DNA of 64,000 bases, from positions 186,001-250,000 of the forward strand of contig URXX01000001.1 of assembly GCA_900551895.1 (NCBI GenBank), read 5' to 3'. Each line of letters begins with the position of its first letter. The stretch's first letter is position 1. The position numbers were made by a program, and so were the translations under genes. This stretch comes from an uncultured Lachnospiraceae bacterium (GTDB taxonomy: Bacteria > Bacillota > Clostridia > Lachnospirales > Lachnospiraceae). Shown in pieces: positions 1 through 7,679 of the stretch. The notes beneath the pieces were generated by a model. It saw nothing but the letters and a program-made list of their open reading frames with translations. It searched no databases and was not told the origin of the DNA.

Positions 1-1245
1 AAGCTGCGGATTAAGGATTTGATTCCGGCATCCTATAATCCGAGAAAAAAACTCAAGCCGGGAGATAAAGAATTTGAAAAAATAAAAAACAGTATTACGG
101 AGTTCGGATATGTTGAGCCGATTATTGTGAATTCAGATATGACGATTATCGGTGGACACCAGAGAGCCACGGTTCTTCAAACATTAGGGTATGATGAAAT
201 TGATTGTATTGTCATTGAAATTGATAAAACAAAAGAGAAAGCGCTGAATATTGCCCTGAATAAAATTACAGGAGAATGGAATCAAGAACTATTGGCGGAC
301 TTGATTGAAGATTTACAAAAATCAGACTTTGATGTTGGTTTTACCGGATTTGAGCCACCGGAAATTGAGCAGTTATTTAATAAGGTTCATGATAAAAAAA
401 TCAAAGAAGATGATTTTGATGTGGATGCTGAGTTGAAGAAACCCGCCATGACAAAGCTGGGAGATGTGTGGATGCTTGGAATGCACCGACTGTTGTGTGG
501 GGATTCCACTTTACCTGAGACTTATGAAAAACTTATGGAAGGAAAGAAAGCCAATCTTGTAGTAACTGATCCGCCATATAATGTAAATTATGAAGGCAGT
601 GCTGGGAAAATTCAAAATGATAATTTGGAAGATGATAAATTCTATAATTTTCTTTTTGCAGCATTTGTGAACATGGAACAGAACATGGAACGTGATGCTT
701 CCATTTATGTATTTCATGCAGATACGGAAGGGTTGAACTTCCGCAGGGCATTTAAAGCAGCAGGATTTTATCTATCCGGTACGTGTATTTGGAAAAAGCA
801 GTCATTGGTTTTAGGAAGAAGTCCCTATCAATGGCAGCATGAGCCGATTTTATTTGGATGGAAATTAGGCGGAAAGCATATGTGGTACTCAGATAGAAAG
901 CAGTCTACCATATGGGAATATGACCGGCCAAAGAAAAATGATATGCATCCGACTATGAAACCCGTGGAACTGGTGGCATATCCAATCCGAAACTCCAGTA
1001 TGAGTAATTGTATTATCTTAGATCCATTTGGTGGAAGCGGTTCTACGATGATTGCCTGCGAGCAGACAGGGCGCATTTGCAGGACGATAGAACTAGATGA
1101 AAAATATGCGGATGTGATAGTACATCGGTATATAGAATTTGTGGGAAGTGCAGAAGACGTATATGTAATACGGGATGGGAAGAAAATAAAATATTCAGAT
1201 CTAATGAAGGAAGGTGACATGCATGACGCAGTTGACCTTCCTTGA
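1..1245 (+). CDS. ParB-domain DNA methyltransferase (5' partial)
   Basis: The reading frame is open from base 1 and the first codons read KLRIKDLIPASYNPRK, the usual start region of a ParB/Spo0J N-terminal domain, so the true start lies just outside the window. The ParB-like part (about residues 1-110) carries GGHQR, its nucleotide-binding motif. The rest is an N6-adenine or N4-cytosine methyltransferase with catalytic DPPY near residue 190, a HPTMKP stretch, and the SAM-binding FGGSGST near residue 343. Such fusions are common just upstream of terminase genes in Firmicutes phages and probably modify phage DNA before packaging. The 3' end overlaps the next methyltransferase gene by 23 bases. 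The target sequence cannot be read from the protein. Confidence 0.92.
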   Translation, partial: KLRIKDLIPASYNPRKKLKPGDKEFEKIKNSITEFGYVEPIIVNSDMTIIGGHQRATVLQTLGYDEIDCIVIEIDKTKEKALNIALNKITGEWNQELLADLIEDLQKSDFDVGFTGFEPPEIEQLFNKVHDKKIKEDDFDVDAELKKPAMTKLGDVWMLGMHRLLCGDSTLPETYEKLMEGKKANLVVTDPPYNVNYEGSAGKIQNDNLEDDKFYNFLFAAFVNMEQNMERDASIYVFHADTEGLNFRRAFKAAGFYLSGTCIWKKQSLVLGRSPYQWQHEPILFGWKLGGKHMWYSDRKQSTIWEYDRPKKNDMHPTMKPVELVAYPIRNSSMSNCIILDPFGGSGSTMIACEQTGRICRTIELDEKYADVIVHRYIEFVGSAEDVYVIRDGKKIKYSDLMKEGDMHDAVDLP

Positions 1246-2500
1246 TTTATGCTCAGGTATTGGCGGGTTCCGTTTAGGTTTGGAATCTGCCGGCCATAAG
1301 TGTGTGGGATATTGTGAATATGATAAATTTGCAAGAGCTTCATACGAAGCAATGTATGATACGGAAGGAGAGTGGAAAGCGGATGATGTCACAAAACTTA
1401 AACCATCCGATGTGCCAAGAGCAGACATCTGGTGCTTTGGATTCCCCTGTCAGGATATTTCAGTCGCAGGAAAACAGCGGGGACTGGTCGGAAAAAGAAG
1501 TGGAATATATTTTAACATTATTGACCTCCTCAAAGGCAAAGAAGAAAGTGATAAGCCCACATACCTTTTTGTTGAAAACGTTAAGAACCTGTTATCAATT
1601 AATGCAGGATTCGATTTTGCCACGGTTCTGTCTGAAATGGGAGAAGCAGGGTATGACTGTCGCTGGCAGGTGCTTAACTCAAAAGACTACGGAGTTCCGC
1701 AAAACAGAGAGCGCGTGTTCATTATCGCAAATCTTAGAAGCAGAGGTAGACGAGAAATATTATCTCTCAGAGGAAAAAACGAAGCAGCTCTTAACCAGAT
1801 TATAGGCGGAATGCAGGGATACCGGGTATATGATTCTCAAGGAGTTTCTACTACATTGATTGGAAATGCAGGGGGAATGGGAGCGAAGACAGGACTTTAT
1901 TTTATCGATCAAAGCAAAGTTGCACCGAAGATTACGGATACTGCAAGATGCCTGACCGCAAGATACACAGCGGGAATGGTAAATCATACTGCAATGAATT
2001 CTGCGGTTATGGAAGTGCATCCTGTTTTGACACCGGAGAGGATGGAAAAACGTCAGAATGGAAGACGAATGAAAGAAGATGGAGAGCCAATGTTTACGCT
2101 GACCTCCCAAGATCGCCACGGTGTGTATTTTTGTGAGAAACCCGTTAAATCCGTGAAAGTGAAAAATGCAACAAAAACTGGATATGAAGAAGCGCATCTG
2201 GGAGATGGAATTGTACTTGCGTATCCGAATAGTGATACTCGCCGTGGAAGGGTCGGAAAAGGATGTTCACAGACATTAGATACCGGATGCCAGATGGGGA
2301 CATTGATGAGATGTGGAAGAATCCGGAGATTGACACCAAAAGAATGCTTTCGATTGCAGGGGTTTCCAGATGAATTATACGAGCGTGCCGCTTCCGTGAA
2401 TTCTGATTCACAGTTGTATAAGCAGGCGGGAAATGCCGTAACAGCGACGGTTGCGTATGCATTGGCGATGTGTCTTCCAGAAAGTCAGAAAGATGGTTAA
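1223..2500 (+). CDS. C5-cytosine DNA methyltransferase
   Basis: This is a 425-residue DNA (cytosine-5) methyltransferase. Motif I FLDLCSGIGG is at the N-terminus, catalytic PCQDIS (motif IV) near residue 76, ENVKNL (motif VI) near 118, QNRERVF (motif VIII), and QAGNAV (motif X) close to the C-terminus. The region between VIII and IX is the target-recognition part and is long, as in phage enzymes. An in-frame GTG lies 9 bases upstream, but AAGGAAGG sits well spaced only for the ATG at 1223. It overlaps the preceding methyltransferase and is probably co-transcribed with it. Together the two enzymes could protect phage DNA from host restriction; no restriction endonuclease is visible nearby. Confidence 0.93.
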   Translation: MTQLTFLDLCSGIGGFRLGLESAGHKCVGYCEYDKFARASYEAMYDTEGEWKADDVTKLKPSDVPRADIWCFGFPCQDISVAGKQRGLVGKRSGIYFNIIDLLKGKEESDKPTYLFVENVKNLLSINAGFDFATVLSEMGEAGYDCRWQVLNSKDYGVPQNRERVFIIANLRSRGRREILSLRGKNEAALNQIIGGMQGYRVYDSQGVSTTLIGNAGGMGAKTGLYFIDQSKVAPKITDTARCLTARYTAGMVNHTAMNSAVMEVHPVLTPERMEKRQNGRRMKEDGEPMFTLTSQDRHGVYFCEKPVKSVKVKNATKTGYEEAHLGDGIVLAYPNSDTRRGRVGKGCSQTLDTGCQMGTLMRCGRIRRLTPKECFRLQGFPDELYERAASVNSDSQLYKQAGNAVTATVAYALAMCLPESQKDG

Positions 2501-2505
2501 AATGC

Positions 2506-2534
2506 TTGACTTTATGGGCGTTTAGAGTGATGTA
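2506..2534 (+). promoter_or_regulatory. Prophage promoter element, copy 1
   Basis: TTGACT (2506-2511), a 17-base spacer ending in TTTAGAGT, and GATGTA (2529-2534). The core TTTAGAGTGAT recurs at 3408 and 25812 in the same position relative to -35/-10-like hexamers. The distance from the core to the start codon (46 bases) is identical in copies 1 and 3. A promoter role is inferred. Confidence 0.55.
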
Positions 2535-2566
2535 TGTAGTACCCAAAAAGAAAGGAGACTGCATAC

Positions 2567-3331
2567 ATGAGAATTGAAACGATATGTGAAAACAGAAAAG
2601 AACTGGTAAAAGCGGTGGCAGAAATATTGGGAGAACCTTCAAAATATTTAGGACCGCCGAGTTTTGGATACCAGATAGGGGGTGCAATTGTGGATCGTGA
2701 CGGAAACATTGAAATAGAAGATGACGAAATTCTTCGGAAAGAACTGCAGCGAAGGGGATTCATTGAAAATAATCAGGGAGAGTTAAATTTACAGATTCCA
2801 ATAGAAGGTCATACCGCCGAGAGCATCCGAAATCTTATTTTTATGATTCATAGTAAACAGTATCTTTTGAAGCGGGCTGTCGGTACAGAAGTGCTGCACA
2901 TGAGTGAAAGTCTGATTGAGAGATTATCAGAAGAAAAAGATGCGGATATGAACAGGGTAATGGAGATTTTTGAAGAAGAAAAAGTACATTGCTTTGGATT
3001 GGAGTTTGTGGCTGACAAAATTGTTTTTAACGGATTTCCGATGGAAGCAGAAAGTACAATTTCTTTTGCGGAATTAACTTGCATGATGGCGGAACGTGCA
3101 AAAGAGATGAAGTGGATTAATTCTGCGGAGACAATTGAGGCAAATGAAAAATACTATATGCGCATCTGGCTGATCCGTCTTGGACTTGGAGGAAAGGGTG
3201 GAAAGAAAACAAGGGATCTTCTTTTGAAAAATCTGAAAGGGAACACAGCTTTTCGGACGGAAGAAGAAAAGGAACGCGCAAAAGAGCGTAATCGGCAGAG
3301 AGCTGCTGAACGGAAAGCAACACAGGAATAA
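2567..3331 (+). CDS. Phage accessory protein sharing a C-terminal motif with the amidoligase
   Basis: This 254-residue cytoplasmic protein has no signal peptide. I do not know its function. From recall, similar proteins in clostridial prophages are often labelled 'virulence-related', a name without mechanism. Residues about 195-235 contain IWLIRLGLGGKGG followed by LLKNLKGNTAFR. The same pattern (CWMLRLGLNGDEF ... FLKHLEGNSAWR) closes the amidoligase encoded next to it, so the two share a C-terminal module. The extreme C-terminus is a highly charged Arg/Glu-rich tail. It starts at ATG 2567 after AAAGGAG and has its own promoter element at 2506-2534. Confidence 0.8.
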   Translation: MRIETICENRKELVKAVAEILGEPSKYLGPPSFGYQIGGAIVDRDGNIEIEDDEILRKELQRRGFIENNQGELNLQIPIEGHTAESIRNLIFMIHSKQYLLKRAVGTEVLHMSESLIERLSEEKDADMNRVMEIFEEEKVHCFGLEFVADKIVFNGFPMEAESTISFAELTCMMAERAKEMKWINSAETIEANEKYYMRIWLIRLGLGGKGGKKTRDLLLKNLKGNTAFRTEEEKERAKERNRQRAAERKATQE

Positions 3332-3392
3332 TTTTCTGTAAAATACACAATTTCTTTTCCGAATTTTTGTGTACATTATCGTTTGAAATGAC

Positions 3393-3421
3393 TGGATAAT
3401 ATGTGCTTTTAGAGTGATATA
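3393..3421 (+). promoter_or_regulatory. Prophage promoter element, copy 2
   Basis: TGGATA (3393-3398), 17-base spacer, GATATA (3416-3421), with the shared core TTTAGAGTGAT at 3408-3418 and the downstream ATAGACTAC also found in copy 3. It lies upstream of the amidoligase gene. The -35 hexamer is the weakest of the three copies, which would fit dependence on a phage activator binding the core; that is inference. Confidence 0.5.
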
Positions 3422-3461
3422 TAGACTACGAAAAGAAAAGCACATAGGAGGCAGTAGGGAA

Positions 3462-4352
3462 ATGAAAACACAGAAGTTCGGGATTGAAATTGAATTAACG
3501 GGAATTACCAGAAAAAAAGCGGCAGGTGTTATCGCAGAGTATTTCGGAACAGAGAAATTTTATATCGGGACGTATTATCAAACTTATGGGGTAAAAGACC
3601 GTAAAGGAAGAACATGGAAAGCAACATTTGATTCCAGTATTATCGCACAACGAAAAAAGAATGGTAGAAAAGAGCCTGCATCGGAAGAATATAAATGTGA
3701 AATTGTTAGTCCGATTTTAGAATATGAAGACTTGGAAGATTTGCAGGAAATTGTTCGTCAGCTTCGGCATAAGGGAGCATTTGCAAGTGACCAATGCGGC
3801 ATTCATATCCACGTGGATGCAAGCAGATATACACCTCAGACTTTACGCAATCTGGTAAATATCATCGCCAGCAAAGAGGACATTTTATATAAAGCTTTAC
3901 AAATTGATCCGGCTAGGCTTCGATGGTGTAAAAAGACAAATGAACAGTTGATTCAAACAATTAATAAAAGAAAACCCAAAACAATGGAAGAATTAAAGGA
4001 CATCTGGTATGAGGGGAGTCATAGAAGAAGGACAGACCATTACAACGATACCAGATACCACGGTTTAAATCTTCATGCGACTTTCACAAAAGGAACGGTA
4101 GAGTTCCGCTTGTTTAACAGCACTACGCATGCTGGGGAAATCAAAGCATACATACAATTCTGCCTTGCAGTCAGCCATCAGGCATTGACGCAAAAGAAAG
4201 CGAGTGCCAGAAGAACAGTTACAGATAATGAAAAATACGCATTCCGGTGTTGGATGCTCCGGTTGGGATTAAACGGGGATGAATTCAAAACATGCAGACT
4301 TCATTTTCTGAAACATTTGGAAGGAAATTCTGCATGGAGACATGCTGCTTGA
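3462..4352 (+). CDS. Putative amidoligase (COOH-NH2 ligase, glutamine-synthetase-like fold)
   Basis: This 296-residue protein matches the Amidoligase_2 family: N-terminal FGIEIELTG, a central CGIHIHVDAS motif, and GTVEFRLFNSTTH near the end. These supply acidic and histidine residues typical of the glutamine-synthetase/GCS fold that forms amide bonds using ATP. The family was linked computationally to peptide tagging or synthesis of small gamma-glutamyl-type metabolites; substrates are unknown. The C-terminus repeats the motif seen in the preceding protein. An in-frame GTG at 3414 lies inside the promoter element, whereas ATG 3462 has AGGAGG at good spacing. It is followed by a gamma-glutamylcyclotransferase-like gene, a partnership that suggests making and removing the same linkage. 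Confidence 0.82.
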   Translation: MKTQKFGIEIELTGITRKKAAGVIAEYFGTEKFYIGTYYQTYGVKDRKGRTWKATFDSSIIAQRKKNGRKEPASEEYKCEIVSPILEYEDLEDLQEIVRQLRHKGAFASDQCGIHIHVDASRYTPQTLRNLVNIIASKEDILYKALQIDPARLRWCKKTNEQLIQTINKRKPKTMEELKDIWYEGSHRRRTDHYNDTRYHGLNLHATFTKGTVEFRLFNSTTHAGEIKAYIQFCLAVSHQALTQKKASARRTVTDNEKYAFRCWMLRLGLNGDEFKTCRLHFLKHLEGNSAWRHAA

Positions 4353-4379
4353 AGGGAATAGGCACAGCCCCACCAATGG

Positions 4380-4420
4380 CGGTCGAGAGACCGTCTTGAG
4401 GTGGTAGGAGGGAGACCTCA
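4380..4420 (+). other. Tandem hairpins in the amidoligase-GGCT leader
   Basis: The 96-base spacer holds two back-to-back inverted repeats. CGGTC-GAGA-GACCG spans 4380-4393, and TGAGGT / ACCTCA has arms at 4397-4402 and 4415-4420. Neither is followed by a T tract, so they are not ordinary terminators. They could be an RNA processing or stability element. No known riboswitch was recognised. Confidence 0.4.
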
Positions 4421-4448
4421 CTATCAACGGAGAAAGGATGAAACGAAT

Positions 4449-4907
4449 ATGAAGAAGTTGTATATTGCCTATGGCAGTAACATGGATGAGGAGCAGATGG
4501 CATTCCGATGCCCGACTGCAACTTTAGTAGGAACAGCAATCGTGGAAGGGTATGAGTTAATATTCAAAGGTTCACGAACAGGTTCGTATGCTACGATAGA
4601 ACCAAAGGAGGGAAGCATCGTTCCGGTATTGGTTTGGGAAATCGGTCAAATGGACGAAAGAAGACTTGACTACTATGAAGGATATCCGAATTTTTACTAT
4701 AAGAAGATGCTGGAGGTGCAAATCAAGGGGAAAATAAAAAGTGCGATGGTGTATATTATGGATGAGCAAAGGAAAATAGGAGTACCAAGTGCAGGATATT
4801 ATCGGACTTTGGAACAGGCATATGAAAAGTTTGGGTTTGAGGAAGATGTTCTGAAGCAGGCTTTGAAAAATTCAATCGAGGAGGTGCAGCATGGTATTTC
4901 CGAATAG
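4449..4907 (+). CDS. Gamma-glutamylcyclotransferase-like (GGCT/AIG2) protein
   Basis: This 152-residue protein opens with MKKLYIAYGSNM. YGSNM is the substrate-binding loop of the GGCT/AIG2 fold, and YYEGYPNFY near residue 75 carries the catalytic glutamate. Family members cyclise gamma-glutamyl groups to 5-oxoproline, releasing the attached amine or amino acid. Next to an amidoligase it may hydrolyse or edit the amide the ligase makes. It starts at ATG 4449 with GGAGAAAGG upstream; the longer ORF from 4401 runs back through leader hairpins and is unlikely to be translated. The 3' end overlaps the DUF4314 gene by 17 bases. Confidence 0.88.
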   Translation: MKKLYIAYGSNMDEEQMAFRCPTATLVGTAIVEGYELIFKGSRTGSYATIEPKEGSIVPVLVWEIGQMDERRLDYYEGYPNFYYKKMLEVQIKGKIKSAMVYIMDEQRKIGVPSAGYYRTLEQAYEKFGFEEDVLKQALKNSIEEVQHGISE

Positions 4908-5286
4908 AAAAATTGTGGAGAATATTCGCAGAGAATATCCAGTCGGTACCAGAGTAGAACTTGTAAGAATGCATGATAAACAGGCACCGCCAGTTGGCAT
5001 GACAGGGACCGTTCTCGGAGTGGATGACACGGCATCCCTTCTTATGCATTGGGATAATGGCTCAGGACTGAATGTGATTTATGGGGAAGATTGTGTAAAA
5101 AAGATACCCATAGTCAGAACTGTTTGTTATGGAAAGACAGAGGAGTGGTATTCGAGGGAGAAAGCAGAAGAATTTTTCTTTCAGGCAATTTTGGGAAGTG
5201 AAGGGAGTGAACAGAGCCGATACATGAAGATATATAATGAGCTAAAAATGGGATTAGCTGTTTGTACAGATGGGGAAGACCTCTAA
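4891..5286 (+). CDS. DUF4314-containing phage protein
   Basis: This 131-residue protein carries the DUF4314 pattern: VGTRVELVRM, then APPVGMTGTVLGVDD and WDNGSGLNVIYGED (about residues 20-70), which suggests a small SH3-like beta barrel. The C-terminal half is less conserved. It starts at ATG 4891 after GAGGAGGTG inside the end of the cyclotransferase gene, so the two are translationally coupled. DUF4314 proteins recur in clostridial prophages between methyltransferase and terminase genes. Their function is unknown. Confidence 0.85.
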   Translation: MVFPNRKIVENIRREYPVGTRVELVRMHDKQAPPVGMTGTVLGVDDTASLLMHWDNGSGLNVIYGEDCVKKIPIVRTVCYGKTEEWYSREKAEEFFFQAILGSEGSEQSRYMKIYNELKMGLAVCTDGEDL

Positions 5287-5378
5287 AGAAAATTTGTGCA
5301 GATTATGGTACGGATATTGCTGGATATAAACAAGAGTCAGAGGTAACATGTGTGTACAAAAAGAACAGGAGAATTATT

Positions 5379-5558
5379 ATGGGAGAAACATACAGAGGGT
5401 ATCAAATTACAATCGCTTGGAATAGTGAAACTACAGGATATGATTTTATTATTACCCCGCCGGACAATGGGAAAATAATTACAAGTGAAGATTCATATTT
5501 TTATGATTACAATGCTGTGAAAGCAGCAAAAGTAAAAATCGATGAACTTTTCCATTAA
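5379..5558 (+). CDS. Small phage protein of unknown function
   Basis: A 59-residue protein begins at ATG 5379 with CAGGAG upstream. The longer ORF from 5262 overlaps the previous gene in another frame and lacks support. The sequence contains YRGYQITIAWN and GYDFIITPPD and looks like a single compact alpha/beta domain; no family was recognised. It is the last gene before the terminator at 5578, closing the amidoligase/GGCT cluster. Confidence 0.6.
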   Translation: MGETYRGYQITIAWNSETTGYDFIITPPDNGKIITSEDSYFYDYNAVKAAKVKIDELFH

Positions 5559-5577
5559 AAACGAAAGGTGCTGATAT

Positions 5578-5606
5578 AAAAAAGACTTCTTCGGAGGTCT
5601 TTTTTT
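5578..5606 (+). terminator. Rho-independent terminator before the packaging operon
   Basis: A 12-bp stem (AAAAAAGACTTC with GAGGTCTTTTTT, one G-U pair) is closed by a TTCG tetraloop and ends in seven Ts. It separates the accessory module from the terminase genes and its A/T symmetry makes it potentially bidirectional. Confidence 0.85.
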
Positions 5607-5634
5607 AGTGATGTTTTGGAAGGAGGTGAGAGCA

Positions 5635-6114
5635 ATGGCACAGAGAGGAAGAAAACCTAAGCCTACGGCAGTAAAAGTATTGGAAGGCAATCCGGGTAAA
5701 AGAAGTCTGAATACAAACGAGCCGAAGCCTGTGAAGAAAGCACCGAGATGTCCTGCGTGGCTGGAAGATGAGGCAAAGAAGGAATGGAAGCGGATGGCAA
5801 AACAGATGGAGCAGTTGGGTATTCTGACAGAAATTGATATGGCTGCTTTTGCAGGTTACTGTCAGGCGTATGCGCGATGGAAAGAAGCGGAGGAATTTAT
5901 TACTCAGCATGGAACAATCGTAAAGACACCATCCGGTTATTGGCAGCAGGTTCCACAGGTGTCCATTGCTCAGACCTATCTGAAAATCATGAATAAATTC
6001 TGTGAGCAGTTTGGACTGACACCTTCCGCAAGAAGCAGGATTGTTACGGACAATGGTGATGATAAAGAAAGCGATGCAATGGAACTCCTGCTGATAAAGG
6101 GAGGTGGTGGATAG
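5635..6114 (+). CDS. terS: Terminase small subunit (P27 family)
   Basis: This 159-residue protein starts MAQRGRKPKPT and continues LEGNPGKRSLNTNEPKP, the signature of P27-type small terminase subunits. The subunit recognises phage DNA and feeds it to the large subunit. ATG 5635 has a near-perfect AAGGAGGTGAG site, better than the upstream in-frame codons at 5608. The gene ends with GGAGGTGG, which serves as ribosome site for terL; the two genes overlap by one base. Confidence 0.9.
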   Translation: MAQRGRKPKPTAVKVLEGNPGKRSLNTNEPKPVKKAPRCPAWLEDEAKKEWKRMAKQMEQLGILTEIDMAAFAGYCQAYARWKEAEEFITQHGTIVKTPSGYWQQVPQVSIAQTYLKIMNKFCEQFGLTPSARSRIVTDNGDDKESDAMELLLIKGGGG

Positions 6115-7661
6115 TGTATGATCAAACAAAAGCGGATCATGCCGTAAATTTTATTAATTGTTTGAAACACACGAAAGGGCAATGGAGAGGTGTCCCGTTT
6201 GAGCTGCTTCCGTGGCAGGATAAAATCATCCGTGATATTTTTGGAACGGTAAAAGAAAATGGCTATCGTCAATATAATACTGCATATGTGGAGATTCCAA
6301 AGAAAAATGGAAAATCAGAACTGGCTGCCGCGGTGGCTCTGCTGATGACCTGTGGTGACGGAGAATGGGGTGCGGAAGTCTACGGATGTGCTTCTGACCG
6401 TCAGCAGGCTTCGATTGTATTTGATGTGGCAGTTGATATGGTGGATCAATGTCCGGCTCTGAAGAAAAGAATTAAGCCAATCATGTCTGTAAAGCGGTTG
6501 GTATATCAGCCGACAAACAGTTTCTATCAGGTACTTTCTGCTGAAGCATATACTAAGCACGGCTTGAATGTACACGCAGTAATTTTTGATGAACTTCATG
6601 CGCAGCCGAATCGAGAGTTATTTGATGTCATGACAAAAGGTTCGGGTGATGCAAGAACACAGCCATTGTATTTTTTGATTACGACTGCCGGAACGGATCG
6701 CAATTCCATTTGCTTTGAACAGCACCAAAAAGCAGAAGACATTCTTATGGGAAGAAAGATTGATCCGACTTTTTATCCCGTGATTTATGGTATTGCGGAC
6801 GATGATGATTGGGGAAGCGAAGAAAGCTGGTATAAGGCAAATCCTTCTTTAGGGCATACGATTGCGTTGGAAAAGGTGCAGAATGCTTATCAGAGTGCAA
6901 AAGAAAATCCAGCAGAAGAAAATATTTTTCGGCAGCTCCGATTGAATCAATGGGTAAAACAGTCTACCAGATGGATGCCTATGGATCGGTGGGATGAATG
7001 TGACTTTGAAGTGGATCAAGATAGTCTGCTTGGAAGAGAATGTTACGCCGGACTCGACCTTTCCAGTACTTCGGACATTACAGCGTTTGTATTAGTGTTT
7101 CCGCCGAGAACGGAGGAAGAAAAATATAGCATACTGCCATTTTTTTGGATACCAGAAGAAAATTTACAACTTCGTGTGAGGAGAGATCATGTTCCTTATG
7201 ACGTGTGGGAAAAGCAGGGGCAGCTTCAGATGACGGAAGGAAATGTGATTCATTATGGTTTCATTGAAAAATTCATCGAGGATTTGGGAATGAAATATCA
7301 TATTTTGGAAATTGCATTTGACCGTTGGGGAGCAGTTCAGATGGTACAAAATCTTGAAGGAATGGGGTTTACTGTTGTACCTTTCGGGCAGGGATATAAA
7401 GATATGAGCCCGCCAACGAAAGAATTAATGAAGCTGACATTGGAGAAAAAACTGGCACATGGCGGTCATCCGGTTCTCAGATGGATGATGGATAATGTTT
7501 TTGTCCGTCAAGATCCGGCAGGAAATATTAAGATGGATAAGGAAAAATCTACAGAAAAAATAGATGGGGCAGTTGCAACCGTTATGGCACTTGACCGTGC
7601 GATTCGTAATGAAGGTACAACAGGAAGTGTTTATGACGAGCGCGGTATCATTTCATTTTGA
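6114..7661 (+). CDS. terL: Terminase large subunit
   Basis: A 515-residue terminase of the Terminase_1/HK97 type. Residues 62-69 (PKKNGKSE) form the variant Walker A, and VIFDELHAQ near residue 160 is the Walker B with catalytic Glu. The C-terminal nuclease starts around YAGLDLSSTSDITAF with its metal-binding Asp and ends with DGAVATVMALDRA. The motor packages DNA into proheads and cuts concatemers. The start is GTG 6114, overlapping the terS stop; no in-frame ATG fits the conserved N-terminus. Length is normal and the gene looks intact. Confidence 0.95.
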   Translation: MYDQTKADHAVNFINCLKHTKGQWRGVPFELLPWQDKIIRDIFGTVKENGYRQYNTAYVEIPKKNGKSELAAAVALLMTCGDGEWGAEVYGCASDRQQASIVFDVAVDMVDQCPALKKRIKPIMSVKRLVYQPTNSFYQVLSAEAYTKHGLNVHAVIFDELHAQPNRELFDVMTKGSGDARTQPLYFLITTAGTDRNSICFEQHQKAEDILMGRKIDPTFYPVIYGIADDDDWGSEESWYKANPSLGHTIALEKVQNAYQSAKENPAEENIFRQLRLNQWVKQSTRWMPMDRWDECDFEVDQDSLLGRECYAGLDLSSTSDITAFVLVFPPRTEEEKYSILPFFWIPEENLQLRVRRDHVPYDVWEKQGQLQMTEGNVIHYGFIEKFIEDLGMKYHILEIAFDRWGAVQMVQNLEGMGFTVVPFGQGYKDMSPPTKELMKLTLEKKLAHGGHPVLRWMMDNVFVRQDPAGNIKMDKEKSTEKIDGAVATVMALDRAIRNEGTTGSVYDERGIISF

Positions 7662-7679
7662 TAAAACAGGAGGCAGAGT

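Noticed and set aside
828..1352. A 174-codon antisense frame over the first methyltransferase
   Set aside because: The sense strand encodes intact catalytic motifs; the antisense translation resembles no family.
2145..2687. A 180-codon antisense frame across the C5 methyltransferase end
   Set aside because: It lacks a ribosome site, gives low-complexity translation and opposes well-supported genes and a promoter element.
3344..3373. TACACAA/TTGTGTA inverted repeat after the unknown protein gene
   Set aside because: Seven-base arms with a 16-base loop and no T run; too weak to call an operator or terminator.
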